From Paraburkholderia xenovorans LB400 (GTDB lineage Bacteria > Pseudomonadota > Gammaproteobacteria > Burkholderiales > Burkholderiaceae): DNA of 64,000 bases. The position numbers and the translations under genes are program-made. Under the pieces are notes generated by a model. The model was given only the letters and a program-made list of their open reading frames with translations. It was not told the origin of the DNA and searched no databases. Positions within the stretch are counted from its first letter, which is position 1; the number at the start of each line of letters is the position of its first letter. The stretch is from assembly GCF_000013645.1 (NCBI RefSeq), contig NC_007952.1, positions 558,001 through 622,000 of the forward strand, in the 5' to 3' direction. Below are positions 18,088 through 27,463 of the stretch, one piece after another.

Positions 18088-18935
18088 TGAACACTGCGGC
18101 CCACGTGGGCAAAGACTTGGTCCAGCCCGAACCGAAGCGCCGCGACCGGCGCGCGGCGCTGCGCGTGCTGGGTTCGGTCGGCGGCTGGTGCGGCTATCTG
18201 TTCCTGCTGCTGCCGAGCCTCGTGATCGTGCCCATCTCGTTTGGCGGCGGCAGCGAACTGACCTTCCCGCCGCGGACCTTCTCGTTCTCGTTATTCCAGC
18301 AGTTTTTTGCGGATCCGGCGTGGTGGGGCGCGTGCATGACGAGCGTGATGGTGGCGCTGCTCGCTTCGGCGATCGCGATCGCCGTGGGCGTGCCCGGCGC
18401 CTATGCATTGGCGCGCGGACACTTTCCGGGCAAGCGGGTGCTCGAAACCCTGGCGATCACGCCGATGCTCGTGCCGGTGGTCGTGCTCGGGCTCGGCATC
18501 TACAAGCAGTTCTCGGCGCTCGCGCTCGTCAACACGATAGGCGGACTCGCGCTGGCGCATGCGGTACTGGTCGTGCCGTTCGTGATCATCGCGGTGGGCT
18601 CGGGGCTGCGTCACGCGGACGCGTCGCTCGAAGCCGTAGCGCTCGTCATGGGTGCGAGCCGCACGCGCATCTTCTTTCAGGTGGTGCTGCCGCAGATCCG
18701 CGCTTCGGTGGCGGTGAGCGTGCTGTTCGCTTTCCTGCTCTCGTTCGACGAAGTGGTGGTCGCGTACTTCATCTCGGGGCCACAGACCACGACGCTGCCG
18801 GTCAAGATGTACAGCGCGATTCGCTGGGAAGTGTCGCCGGTGCTCGCTGCGGTCTCGACGCTCCTCACGCTGATCTCGCTGCTGGTATGCCTCGGCATCA
18901 TGACCTTGCAGCGGCGTGATTCCGACACCGAATAA
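18084..18935 (+). CDS. ABC transporter permease, PotC-like
   Basis: The second permease (283 residues) starts at ATG 18084, overlapping the previous stop by four bases, with AGGAGG seven bases upstream. The EAA loop reads EAVALVMGASRTRIFFQVVLPQ. About 35 cytoplasmic residues rich in Arg/Lys precede helix 1. It pairs with the 17254 permease. Confidence 0.92.
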   Translation: MMNTAAHVGKDLVQPEPKRRDRRAALRVLGSVGGWCGYLFLLLPSLVIVPISFGGGSELTFPPRTFSFSLFQQFFADPAWWGACMTSVMVALLASAIAIAVGVPGAYALARGHFPGKRVLETLAITPMLVPVVVLGLGIYKQFSALALVNTIGGLALAHAVLVVPFVIIAVGSGLRHADASLEAVALVMGASRTRIFFQVVLPQIRASVAVSVLFAFLLSFDEVVVAYFISGPQTTTLPVKMYSAIRWEVSPVLAAVSTLLTLISLLVCLGIMTLQRRDSDTE

Positions 18936-18954
18936 TCTTCAGGCTGGCACTAAC

Positions 18955-20547
18955 ATGACGAACAGGTACGACGCAGTGATCATCGGGGCGGGACATAACG
19001 GGCTCGTGTGCGGCGCCTATCTTGCGCGCAAAGGCTTCAAGGTCTGCCTGCTGGAGCGGCGTGAGCTCGCGGGCGGCGCGGCCGTGAGCGAAGCGGTCTG
19101 GCCGGGCTATCGCGTGTCGACGGCGTCTTACACGATGGCGCTACTGCAGCCGCGCATCATCGACGAACTGGAACTGGCGAAATACGGCTATGAGATCGTG
19201 GTGCCGCCGCCGATGCTGCATCTCTACGGCGACGGTCGCAGCCTCCTGTTCCGCCCGGAGGGCGAGCGTCTGAGCGCGGACATCGCGCGCTTCAGCGAGG
19301 CGGATGCGGATGCCTACGGCAAGTACCGGGCGCACATGGCGCGCCTCGGCAAGATGGTCGCCGGGATGCTGTGGGAAACGCCGCCCGATCCCGCCGACAG
19401 CACGCTCAGTGCGCGCAGCCGCCTGTTGGGTTTCGCCTGGCGCTTCCGCGACATGGGCGAGCAGTTCTACGACCTTTACGACGTGCTCACGTTGAGCGCA
19501 CGCGACTATCTTGCGCGCTGGTTCGAGTCGGACGAAATGATCGCCGCGCTGGGTTTCTACGCGTCGTGCGGCGGTGCGGCAACGAGCATCTGCTCGCCCG
19601 GCTCGGCGTATGTGCTGTTGCGCGGCTTCATTCGCGACCACACCACGAGCGCGGGGCCGGCCGGTTTCGTACGCGGCGGCATGGGCTCGATCTCGGAGGC
19701 GATCGCCGCATCGGGCAAGGCGTACGGCATGGAAGTGCGCTGCAACGCGCCGGTCGCCTCGGTCGAGATCAGCGGCGAGCGCGCGACGGGCGTGCGTCTC
19801 TCGTCGGGCGAATTGATCGAAGCGGGCTGCGTGATCTCCAACGTCGCCACCAAGGTGTTGTTCCAGCAACTGGTGGGCGCGCAGAACGTGCCGCCGGAAT
19901 TTCTTGCCCGCGTGCGGCAGATTCGCGACCGCTCGACCGCCTTCAAGGTCAATCTCGCGCTCCGGCGTCTGCCCACGTTCAAGGACTTCGACGCGCGGTC
20001 GGCAGGCTTCGCCTATCCGGCGCAAGTGCGCCTCGCGCCTTCGGTGGAGTATCTCGAACGCGCGTGGGACGCCGCCAAATACGGCGAGATCTCGCCGCGG
20101 CCGCCGCTCGTCGTGCTGACTCCCAGCGCGGTGGACCCAGGCGTCGCGCCCAAAGGCAAGCACCTGATGAGCATCTTCGGCCAACACGCGCCCTATGCGC
20201 TGCGCGACGGCCCGTGGGACGACGCGCAGCGCGAGCGGCTCTACCAGATCACGCTCGACACGCTGGCGGCCTACGCGCCCGACATACGCGAGTGCATCGA
20301 CGATGCGCAGGTGTTGTCGCCCGCCGATCTCGAACGCATTTTCGCGCTGCCGGGCGGCCACGTGCATCACGGCGAACTGAGCGCGGACCAGATTTTCTTC
20401 CGGCGCCCGGTGCAAGGTGCCGCGGACTATTGCACGCCGGTCAAGGGGCTCTACCAGTGTGGTGCATCGGTCCATCCCGGCGGCGGCGTCACGGGGGTGC
20501 CGGGTTACAACGCGGCGCATGTCGTCGTGCGCCGCGAGCGGCATTGA
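18955..20547 (+). CDS. FAD/NAD(P)-dependent oxidoreductase, phytoene-dehydrogenase-like (PYROXD2 type)
   Basis: The 530-residue flavoprotein has an N-terminal dinucleotide fold GAGHNGLVCGAYLARKG. A C-terminal FAD-binding segment PGGGVTGVPGYNAAHV is typical of the amine oxidase/phytoene desaturase superfamily. Start ATG 18955 follows the last permease by about 20 bases. Its place between transporter genes and next to an aldehyde dehydrogenase suggests that it oxidises the imported substrate, for example a C-N or C-C single bond. The exact reaction is not deducible. Confidence 0.85.
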   Translation: MTNRYDAVIIGAGHNGLVCGAYLARKGFKVCLLERRELAGGAAVSEAVWPGYRVSTASYTMALLQPRIIDELELAKYGYEIVVPPPMLHLYGDGRSLLFRPEGERLSADIARFSEADADAYGKYRAHMARLGKMVAGMLWETPPDPADSTLSARSRLLGFAWRFRDMGEQFYDLYDVLTLSARDYLARWFESDEMIAALGFYASCGGAATSICSPGSAYVLLRGFIRDHTTSAGPAGFVRGGMGSISEAIAASGKAYGMEVRCNAPVASVEISGERATGVRLSSGELIEAGCVISNVATKVLFQQLVGAQNVPPEFLARVRQIRDRSTAFKVNLALRRLPTFKDFDARSAGFAYPAQVRLAPSVEYLERAWDAAKYGEISPRPPLVVLTPSAVDPGVAPKGKHLMSIFGQHAPYALRDGPWDDAQRERLYQITLDTLAAYAPDIRECIDDAQVLSPADLERIFALPGGHVHHGELSADQIFFRRPVQGAADYCTPVKGLYQCGASVHPGGGVTGVPGYNAAHVVVRRERH

Positions 20548-20578
20548 GCGGCAACCTCAAAGGTATAGGAATTCCACG

Positions 20579-21673
20579 ATGAACATGATCGAACTGAAGC
20601 AGGTCTCGCGGCGCTACGGTGCAGTGCAAGCGCTCGCACCGCTCGATTTCAGCGTGAAGCAGGGCGAGTTCGTCACGCTGCTCGGACCGAGCGGGTCGGG
20701 CAAGACGACGCTGCTCAACGTGATCGCGGGCATGGTGAATCCGTCGTCCGGGCAGATCTTCGTGCGCGGCGTCGATATCACGAAAGCGCCGCCGAGCGCG
20801 CGCGGCCTGGGCATGGTGTTCCAGAACTACGCGTTGATGCCGCACATGACGGTGTTCGACAATATTGCGTTTCCACTGCGCGTGCGCAAGATGCCGAAGG
20901 ACGAGATTGCCCGCAAGGTGAAAGACGTGCTCGACATGGTGCGGCTGCCCGACATCGCGCAGCGCAAACCGAAGGAGTTGTCGGGTGGCCAGCAGCAGCG
21001 CGTGTCGCTCGCGCGTTGCATCGTCTACAACCCGGCGCTGATCCTGCTCGACGAGCCGCTCGGCGCACTCGACAAGAAACTGCGGGAGCAGATGCAGTTG
21101 GAGATCCGCCGGTTGCATGCTGAGCTCGGCATCACGATGCTCAACGTTACGCACGACCAGGACGAAGCGCTGTCGATGTCCGATCGCATCGTGCTGATGA
21201 ACGAGGGGCGCGTGGAACAGATCGCGACTCCCGACGAACTCTATCGCTCACCGCGCACGGCGTTCGCGGCAAGTTTCATCGGGACCGCCAATCTGATCTC
21301 GGGCACGGTGGAGCACCATGCGGGCGAACGGGCGCTCGTCTCGACCCCGCTTGGCATGCTGCGCGCCGCGGCGACCGCGTGCACGGCGTCGCGAGGCGAG
21401 TCCGTCACGCTGCTGGTGCGTCCGGAGAGCGTGCGCATGGGGCCCGCATCCGATTCGCCGACCGGCGACGGCGCGGACGGTTTGCGCCATGCGGGCACGC
21501 TGGAAGACTCGATCATGCTCGGCAGCGTGGTGCGTCATCACGTGCGCCTTACGGGCGGCATGCAGATGGTGGTGCAGCAGCAGGACAGCCGCCGGCGCCC
21601 GGCGCCCGAGCGCGGCGCACCGGTGCTGCTCGATTGGGCGCCGGAAGATTGCCAGATGATCCTGCAGGACTGA
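20579..21673 (+). CDS. ABC transporter ATPase, PotA-like
   Basis: The 364-residue ATPase energises the importer. Walker A is LLGPSGSGKTTLL, the Q-loop is FQNYALMPH, the signature is LSGGQQQRV and Walker B is LILLDEPLGALD. A C-terminal TOBE-type regulatory domain follows (about residues 245-364). Start ATG 20579 has AGGA eight bases upstream; the frame opening further upstream lies inside the previous gene. The ATPase gene is separated from the permeases by the oxidoreductase gene, so metabolism and transport genes are interleaved. Confidence 0.93.
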   Translation: MNMIELKQVSRRYGAVQALAPLDFSVKQGEFVTLLGPSGSGKTTLLNVIAGMVNPSSGQIFVRGVDITKAPPSARGLGMVFQNYALMPHMTVFDNIAFPLRVRKMPKDEIARKVKDVLDMVRLPDIAQRKPKELSGGQQQRVSLARCIVYNPALILLDEPLGALDKKLREQMQLEIRRLHAELGITMLNVTHDQDEALSMSDRIVLMNEGRVEQIATPDELYRSPRTAFAASFIGTANLISGTVEHHAGERALVSTPLGMLRAAATACTASRGESVTLLVRPESVRMGPASDSPTGDGADGLRHAGTLEDSIMLGSVVRHHVRLTGGMQMVVQQQDSRRRPAPERGAPVLLDWAPEDCQMILQD

Positions 21674-21689
21674 GCCTCGCTATTGGTTC

Positions 21690-21706
21690 GCCTCGCTGTG
21701 CGAGGC
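21690..21706 (+). terminator. Short intercistronic hairpin behind the ABC ATPase gene
   Basis: GCCTCGC (21690-21696) pairs with GCGAGGC (21700-21706) around a three-base loop. No U tract follows, so it is more likely an mRNA-processing or attenuation hairpin within the operon than a full terminator. Confidence 0.4.
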
Positions 21707-21728
21707 GTCGACATTTCTGGAGAACAGT

Positions 21729-23369
21729 ATGAGAACACAGTCGCCGACCGTGGAGGACGAACTCGTTCGTCGAAAGCGTCAGGAACAGCTCGCGCTGCCC
21801 GAGTCGCTCGGACAGTTCGTGCGCGAGCAGGCCGCGCTTCACGGCGAACGGATCGCCGCGGTATGGTTCGACCGCGGTATCAGCATGACGTATGCGCAGA
21901 TCGACAGCATGGCTTCGCAGCTGGCGGATTCACTCGTCAAACGCGGCATCCGCAAGGGTTGTCATGTCGCGCTGATGTTGAAGAACGCGCCCGAATTCGT
22001 GATCACGTGGATCGCGCTTGGACGGATCGGCGCCGTGATGGTGCCGGTCAACACGTCCTATACGCAGGACGAGCTGGTGTTCGTGCTGACCGACGCCGAC
22101 GCGCAATATCTCGTGATCGACGCCGAATTCCTGCCTCGTCTTGCCGCCGCGCCGGCACTGCCCGGGCTACTCGCGTGGGAGCGCGTGATCGTCTGCGGCG
22201 AGAGCGAGCATCCGTTGCGATGGGCGGCGCTGCTCGAGGCCGGCAGTGCCGATTTCACCGCGCCGAGCGCGGTGTCGCGCCACGATCTGCTCAACCTGCA
22301 ATACACCTCGGGCACGACGGGTTTTCCGAAAGGCTGCATGCTTAGCCACGACTACTGGATGATTCATTGTCACGGCGCGGCGCGGCATCGGCGCGGCCCT
22401 GAGGCGGGTATCGAAAACGTGCTGATCTGGGCGCCGTTCTTTTATATGGACCCGATGTGGCAGTTCCTCATGACAATGAAACTCGGCGGCACCGCGTACA
22501 TTGCGGAGCGTATGAGCCTGACGCGTTTCATGTCGTGGCTGATCGACTATCGCATTCACTACTGCATCTTTCCCGAGCCTGCGTTGAGCCAGCATCCGCG
22601 CGGCCCGCGTGACGCGGAGGTGCATCTGAAGTACATCAGCATCTACGGCTGGACGAGGTCGGCGCGGGAAGAAGTGCAGGCACGCTTCGGTGTGATCGCG
22701 CGCGAGGGTTTTGGCATGACCGAAGTGGGGACGGGCGCACTGGTGCCCGCCTGGGCCCACGACAAGGCGCTCGAGCGTACCTGCGGCTTGCCCGCGCCGT
22801 TTCGCGAACTGCAGATCAGGCGTGAGGACGGCAGCGTGGCCGAAGTCGATGAAGTCGGCGAACTCTGGATTCGCGGGCGCGGCATCCTGTGGGGTTATTA
22901 CAAACGCCCCGAGGCGAACGCGGAAAGTTTCGACGGCGACTGGTTCCGTACCGGCGATCTATTCCGGCGCGATGCGCAAGGCTTTTATTTCATCGTGGGC
23001 CGCATCAAGGAGATGATCAAGCGCGCGGGAGAGAACGTCTCGGCTACCGAAGTGGAGACCGTGCTGCGCGGCATGGATGCGATCGACGAGGCCGCAGTGG
23101 TGGCCGTGCCCGATCCGCTGCGCCGCGAGGAAGTGAAGGCCTATCTGAAACTGCGCGAAGGACTCACGCAAGGGGACGTGCCGCCCGCGGCCGTGTTCGA
23201 GCATTGCGCGCGCCATCTCGCGCCGTTCAAGGTGCCGCGCTATCTGCAGTACATAGAGGGCGATTTTCCGCGTACGCCTTCGCGCAAGATCGCCAAGAAG
23301 CGGTTGATTGCCGAGACGGTGGATCCGTTCGCCGATACCTTCGATCGCCAGGAATCGCGTTGGCGTTGA
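21729..23369 (+). CDS. AMP-forming acyl-CoA ligase (CaiC-like)
   Basis: This 546-residue class I adenylate-forming enzyme activates a carboxylate to its CoA thioester. Motif A3 reads YTSGTTGFPKGC, A5 is YGWTRSAREEVQ to GFGMTEVG, A7 is WFRTGDLF, A8 is GRIKEMIKRAGENVS, and the C-terminal lysine is in PSRKIAKKR. Style is nearest crotonobetaine/carnitine-CoA ligases and other short or branched carboxylate ligases. Being in the same operon as an aldehyde dehydrogenase, it probably activates the acid that the dehydrogenase makes. Confidence 0.9.
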   Translation: MRTQSPTVEDELVRRKRQEQLALPESLGQFVREQAALHGERIAAVWFDRGISMTYAQIDSMASQLADSLVKRGIRKGCHVALMLKNAPEFVITWIALGRIGAVMVPVNTSYTQDELVFVLTDADAQYLVIDAEFLPRLAAAPALPGLLAWERVIVCGESEHPLRWAALLEAGSADFTAPSAVSRHDLLNLQYTSGTTGFPKGCMLSHDYWMIHCHGAARHRRGPEAGIENVLIWAPFFYMDPMWQFLMTMKLGGTAYIAERMSLTRFMSWLIDYRIHYCIFPEPALSQHPRGPRDAEVHLKYISIYGWTRSAREEVQARFGVIAREGFGMTEVGTGALVPAWAHDKALERTCGLPAPFRELQIRREDGSVAEVDEVGELWIRGRGILWGYYKRPEANAESFDGDWFRTGDLFRRDAQGFYFIVGRIKEMIKRAGENVSATEVETVLRGMDAIDEAAVVAVPDPLRREEVKAYLKLREGLTQGDVPPAAVFEHCARHLAPFKVPRYLQYIEGDFPRTPSRKIAKKRLIAETVDPFADTFDRQESRWR

Positions 23370-23392
23370 CGCTTCGTTTGCCGGAGACTTTC

Positions 23393-24244
23393 ATGTTCGT
23401 TGACTTTTCGAGTCGTCCGCCGTCGCTGCAATTCGACGGACCTGCCTCGCACCTGACAAACTATCGGCGCGTATACCAGGGTACCGAGCGGCAGGTGGCG
23501 GACGCGGGCTGCGCCGATCCGCTCGCCGGGTATCTCGCCACTTACGAGCGTCTGAACGCACGGCACGTCGTGCTGAAGGCGCGTGATCTGACCAGCACCT
23601 TCGGCGTCAAGATCGCCAACGAGGACGTGGCCGCGTTTTGCCGAACGAACGGCGAGCGGTATATCGGCTTTGCCGGTGTCGATCCGCACAAGGGAGAAGC
23701 GGCGGTGGCGGAGTTCGAATACGCCGTGCGCGATCTCGGCCTGCGCGGTCTGAACGTGCAAGGTTTCGAGCACAGACTGCCGATCGACGATCCGCTGCTC
23801 TTTCCGCTTTATCGCAAGTGCGTGGAGTTGGGCATGCCGGTCAACATCCACTGCGGCACCAACTTCTCGACGCAAACATCGATGATGTACGGCCATCCGG
23901 CCGCGCTCGACCGCGTGATGATGGCCTTGCCGGAACTGCGCGTATGCGCGTCGCCGCCGGGCTGGCCTTGGGTACAGGAACTGCTCGCCGTGGCGTGGCG
24001 CCACCCGAATCTCTGGATTGGCACGGTGGCGGTGCGGCCCAGGCTGCTCGCGACCGCTCATTCCGGCTATGAGCCTCTGCTGCAATACGGCAGAACGGTA
24101 CTGAAAAAACGCATGATCTTCGGCTCCGCGTTTCCGATGATGCCGGTAGAGCAGGCATTGAGCGAATTCGACGCGCTCCCGCTGAAGGATGCAGTACGCG
24201 AGGACTGGCGCTGCAACAATGCACTCGAGTTTCTCGGCCTGTGA
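23393..24244 (+). CDS. Amidohydrolase-2 fold protein with degenerate metal site
   Basis: The 283-residue protein aligns in style with amidohydrolase-2/ACMSD-type TIM barrels (RYIGFAGVDPHKGEAAV, LGLRGLNVQGF, VNIHCGTN, HPNLWIG). Start ATG 23393 has GGAG six bases upstream. The usual ligands are mostly absent. The N-terminal DxHxH is DFSSR (Ser6, Arg8). The barrel histidine expected in the 'CAHGG' segment is Ser187 (CASPPG). The late GSDxP aspartate is Ala245 (GSAFP). Only His153 remains. It may be a non-catalytic or metal-independent member. It is the last gene of the operon. Confidence 0.75.
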   Translation: MFVDFSSRPPSLQFDGPASHLTNYRRVYQGTERQVADAGCADPLAGYLATYERLNARHVVLKARDLTSTFGVKIANEDVAAFCRTNGERYIGFAGVDPHKGEAAVAEFEYAVRDLGLRGLNVQGFEHRLPIDDPLLFPLYRKCVELGMPVNIHCGTNFSTQTSMMYGHPAALDRVMMALPELRVCASPPGWPWVQELLAVAWRHPNLWIGTVAVRPRLLATAHSGYEPLLQYGRTVLKKRMIFGSAFPMMPVEQALSEFDALPLKDAVREDWRCNNALEFLGL

Positions 24245-24381
24245 AGAGCACTGCAAGGGTGTCCGGCAGATCGCCGGGTGGCGTCACACGGATGCCGTGC
24301 ACCGGTTGCCGATTACGCGGCAACGTGGCCGCGATCACTTCGGGATTGCGTGGCACGACGGTTTCGATCGCATTGGCGAAC

Positions 24382-24723
24382 GTGTCCGTTGCCGGACAGA
24401 GTGGCCAGCGGCCGTTCGGCGGACAGAGTGCGCGACAGCAAAGCCTGGCCGATTGCGCGCGCGCTTTGCAACGCGGCGGCGTAACTCAGACCTACCCATT
24501 CGCCGTCTTTGCCGCGGCGTGCCGCCAGCCAGCGTTCCGCAAACTCTCGCGCACCGCTCGCGAGCCGTTCTGTCATCCGCTGAGGATGACTGCCGAGCGC
24601 CATTTCCATTCTCGCCGAAGTGACGGCCGCCAAAAACGGCGTCTCGCTGCCGGCGATCCTGCGGGTCGAGGGCGCGAAGGCCGCGCGCGAGATCGAGGTA
24701 TCGGTCGGCGCGCACAGCTTCGC
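24382..24723 (-). pseudogene. Feruloyl-CoA synthase-like AMP-ligase, N-terminal remnant
   Basis: One minus-strand frame reads GSHPQRMTERLASGAREFAE, then GEWVGLSYAAALQSARAIGQ, then ALLSRTLSAERPLATLSGNG. That is the N-terminal part of feruloyl-CoA synthase-type ligases (typically LTDRLxxWA...W..LSYAEAL..AR.IGQALL.RGLSAERPxAILSGN). Homology stops at about 24382 and no catalytic motif follows, so only about 110 of more than 600 codons are left. The long open frame around it is not a real gene. It sits between the operon end and the LysR gene at 24747. Confidence 0.6.
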
Positions 24724-24746
24724 GTAAGGCGCAGGCCGCCGCCCGT

Positions 24747-25682
24747 TCAGTCCAGTTCGTCGGCGGCCAGCATGACGGGGCGCTCCTGCGCGGCCTCGGT
24801 GAACATTTCGGTGAACTGGTCGAGCGCCGTCAGGGTATCGCGGCCGGTGCGCGTGATCCGGTAGAACGACAGCGGAACCTCGGGCCGGATCGGATCGATC
24901 CGCACGCGGTAGCGGCGGCAGATGTGCTCGCAGAACGACGGCATGACAGCGGTGCCGAGCCCTTCCTGAGCCATCGCGACAGCCGTCTGCATGTGACCTA
25001 CGACGATGCGGCGGCTCACGTTCACTTCTTCTTTCGACAGCGTTGCCTCGATGAGCCGCTGCAATGGATTGTCTTTCGGCAGCGTGATGAGCGGCCGGCC
25101 TTCGAGCGAGGTCCAGCGGATGCCGGCCGCGCTGCGTCCGCCGTTCTTTTCCGGCATGTCGTCGACTGCCGATATGGCAACGAGGTGAGTCGGAAAGATG
25201 GGTACGCGGTCGATGCCGGAGAGCTGCGAGAAGAATACGCCGAATGCGGCGTCGAGATGCCCCTCTTCGACCATCTGCAGCAGTTCGCTCGGCGCGCGAT
25301 CGACCAGTTCGATCTGCGAGTCCGGATACATCCGCGAGAAGCGCACGAGCACCGGCGGCATCAAACTCGCGGCGATCATCGGCGTGCAGCCGAGCAGTAG
25401 CGACGATTGTTTCTGCCGGCCCAGCTCGTTCAGTTCGATCACCGACTTTTCCAGCGTTTCGACGATCTTCATTGCTGTCGGATAGAACACCCGGCCGGCC
25501 TCTGTCAGCGAAACAGTGCGCGTGGTGCGCTCCAGCAGCCGGCAGGACAGTTGCGTCTCCAGTTCGCGGATGATCGCGCTGAGCGCCGCTTGACTCAGGT
25601 GCACGCTTTGCGCGGTCTTGGTGAAGCTCGACGTGTTCGCGACCCCGAGAAATACCTTGAGTTGTTTGAGGGACAGGTTCAT
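24747..25682 (-). CDS. LysR-family transcriptional regulator
   Basis: From ATG 25682 the product is 311 residues. The helix-turn-helix has SFTKTAQSVHLSQAALSAII and a standard effector domain follows. The ATG at 25682 begins the family-typical MNLSLKQLKVFLGVAN; the 66-residue upstream extension is low-quality sequence. It lies directly downstream of the UbiD gene on the same strand (106 bases), so it is not divergent from its target as usual. It may regulate the whole minus-strand cluster whose promoters lie up to 12 kb away. Confidence 0.88.
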   Translation of the reverse strand: MNLSLKQLKVFLGVANTSSFTKTAQSVHLSQAALSAIIRELETQLSCRLLERTTRTVSLTEAGRVFYPTAMKIVETLEKSVIELNELGRQKQSSLLLGCTPMIAASLMPPVLVRFSRMYPDSQIELVDRAPSELLQMVEEGHLDAAFGVFFSQLSGIDRVPIFPTHLVAISAVDDMPEKNGGRSAAGIRWTSLEGRPLITLPKDNPLQRLIEATLSKEEVNVSRRIVVGHMQTAVAMAQEGLGTAVMPSFCEHICRRYRVRIDPIRPEVPLSFYRITRTGRDTLTALDQFTEMFTEAAQERPVMLAADELD

Positions 25683-25788
25683 CGACGACAGATCCTTCGT
25701 GCACCGGGCGGGATGGGGATGCCCGATTGTATCCCGTCTGTCGCGAAGACCGCCGCACGGCTGGGCGCGCGCGGCGGTCGCCGGCGCG

Positions 25789-27372
25789 TCATGCGAACGT
25801 GTAGCGTCCTTCGGCGTCGCGCGCGATTGCGCGCCGTGGGGCGATGTCTTCCAGCCAGCGCACCACTTCGCGGCCGTCACGCGTGCCGGCCGCGGCCATC
25901 AGTTCGGAGAACCGCTTCGGTCCGTCTTCGAGCGCCGCTTCGAGCGAATCGAAGCGCGCGCCCTGATAGGCGGGCGGTGTCGGCACGCGATGCTCGAGAT
26001 CGCGTTGCGCGCCCGGCGCGAGCAGCGGCAGCGTGAGATCGAAGCCCGCCTTGGCGGTTTTCGTCGCGCCGAGCAGTGACGGGTCGAGCGGCATCGCGCG
26101 CATGCCGTCCTGCAGCACCAGGTCGCGATCGGCCTGGAAGCGGGTGGCGAGCGCCCAATCCATCTGCTCGTCGGAAAACACGTCGATGTCCGGATCCACG
26201 ACGAACACGTGCTTCACGTTCGCGAGCGACGCGAACACCGCGGCGATCGCATTGCGGGCTTCACCCGGCACGCGCTGCTGCATCGCGATGCGCACGTTGA
26301 ACATGCCACCTGTCGCCGGGTTGGCATAGACGGCGTTCACTTCGCGCACCGCCGTTTCGAGCGCGCGCCACACGGTAACTTCCGTGCGCAGTGCGGCGAG
26401 TTGCGCGGTGTCGGTGCACGCCATCGAGCGGCCGCCGATCGTGCAGGTCTGGAACACCGCGTCGCGCCGATGCGTGATCGCCGTCAGGTGGAACACCGGG
26501 TTGGTCTTCACACCGCCGTAGTAGCCGAGGAATTCGCCGTACGGGCCTTCCGGCTCCGCGTGGCCGCGCTCGTCGAGATAGCCTTCGAGAATGAATTCGG
26601 CGTCGGCGGGCACCAGCAGGTCGTTCGTTATGCACTTCACCACGCCCATCGCCGTGCCGCGCAGCGCCGCGACGAGTTCGAGCTCATCGGCCGGAATGCG
26701 CATCGTCGCGCCGACGTGGTCGATCGGGTGCGTGCCGACTGCAAACGCGATCGGTGTGCGCTCGCCGCGCTTCGCGTGGCCGATCGCGATCGCGCGCAGG
26801 TCCGACGGCGCGACCAGGTCGATGCCCGCGGTGCGGCGGCCGCGCAGCATGAGCCGGCGGATGCCGACGTTGGTCCAGCCGGTGTCCGGATCGATCGCGA
26901 AGTCGATCGACGCGGAGATGTACGGCGCGCCGTCCAGTTCGTGCTGAAGATGCACGGGCAGGGCGGTGAAGTCGCAGTCGTCGCCGGTCAGTACGATCTG
27001 CTGGACGGGCGCTTCCTCGCGGCTCACCTCGACCAGCCGGCCTTTCGTGCGCAGCCGCTCGCGCACCGTGTCGAGCAGTCGCTGCGGCGTCGTGCCGAAG
27101 GCTTGCGCGAGGCGCGTGCGGCTCGCGGCAACGCTGCCGGCGAGCGACGCGGTGCTGCCGGACACGCGTCCGAACCACACCGCGCGCGGGTTGCCTTCCA
27201 TGATTGCCGCGACGTCCGCGAGGTCGACGGGCGCCTCATGGCGTTCGAGTTCGCTGTCGTCCAGCGATTCGAGGAAGCGGCGCAGGCGAAACTGTTCGAG
27301 GTCGGGTGCGGGTGTACCGTCGTTAGTCGAGGGGATCGCGGTCTTGGGTCTCAATCTGGGTTCCTTGCGCAT
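25789..27372 (-). CDS. UbiD-family prenylated-FMN decarboxylase
   Basis: UbiD enzymes reversibly decarboxylate aromatic or unsaturated acids with the prenyl-FMN cofactor made by UbiX. From ATG 27372 the product is about 527 residues, near the usual 490-520. Characteristic segments are WTNVGIRRLMLRGRRT, the acidic motif EPEGPYGEFLGYYGG that supplies catalytic glutamates, and VFVVDPDIDVFSDEQMDWAL. Earlier starts (27417, 27438) have no better ribosome binding site. The matching UbiX-type gene lies at 36575-37153 in the same cluster. The substrate is unknown; a hydroxylated aromatic carboxylate is likely from the neighbours. Confidence 0.88.
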   Translation of the reverse strand: MRKEPRLRPKTAIPSTNDGTPAPDLEQFRLRRFLESLDDSELERHEAPVDLADVAAIMEGNPRAVWFGRVSGSTASLAGSVAASRTRLAQAFGTTPQRLLDTVRERLRTKGRLVEVSREEAPVQQIVLTGDDCDFTALPVHLQHELDGAPYISASIDFAIDPDTGWTNVGIRRLMLRGRRTAGIDLVAPSDLRAIAIGHAKRGERTPIAFAVGTHPIDHVGATMRIPADELELVAALRGTAMGVVKCITNDLLVPADAEFILEGYLDERGHAEPEGPYGEFLGYYGGVKTNPVFHLTAITHRRDAVFQTCTIGGRSMACTDTAQLAALRTEVTVWRALETAVREVNAVYANPATGGMFNVRIAMQQRVPGEARNAIAAVFASLANVKHVFVVDPDIDVFSDEQMDWALATRFQADRDLVLQDGMRAMPLDPSLLGATKTAKAGFDLTLPLLAPGAQRDLEHRVPTPPAYQGARFDSLEAALEDGPKRFSELMAAAGTRDGREVVRWLEDIAPRRAIARDAEGRYTFA

Positions 27373-27463
27373 CGTCTTTGCGCAGTGTCGTAGTCGATGA
27401 ATCGTCGTTTTCGCCATGCGGCGGTCCGGGCCGGGCATGTGGCGCGCGCCGCATGCGCGGTTG

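Noticed and set aside
24313..25758. A 481-codon minus-strand frame across the LysR gene
   Set aside because: Most of it is an Arg-rich shadow of the LysR gene; only its end (24382-24723) carries an old ligase fragment.
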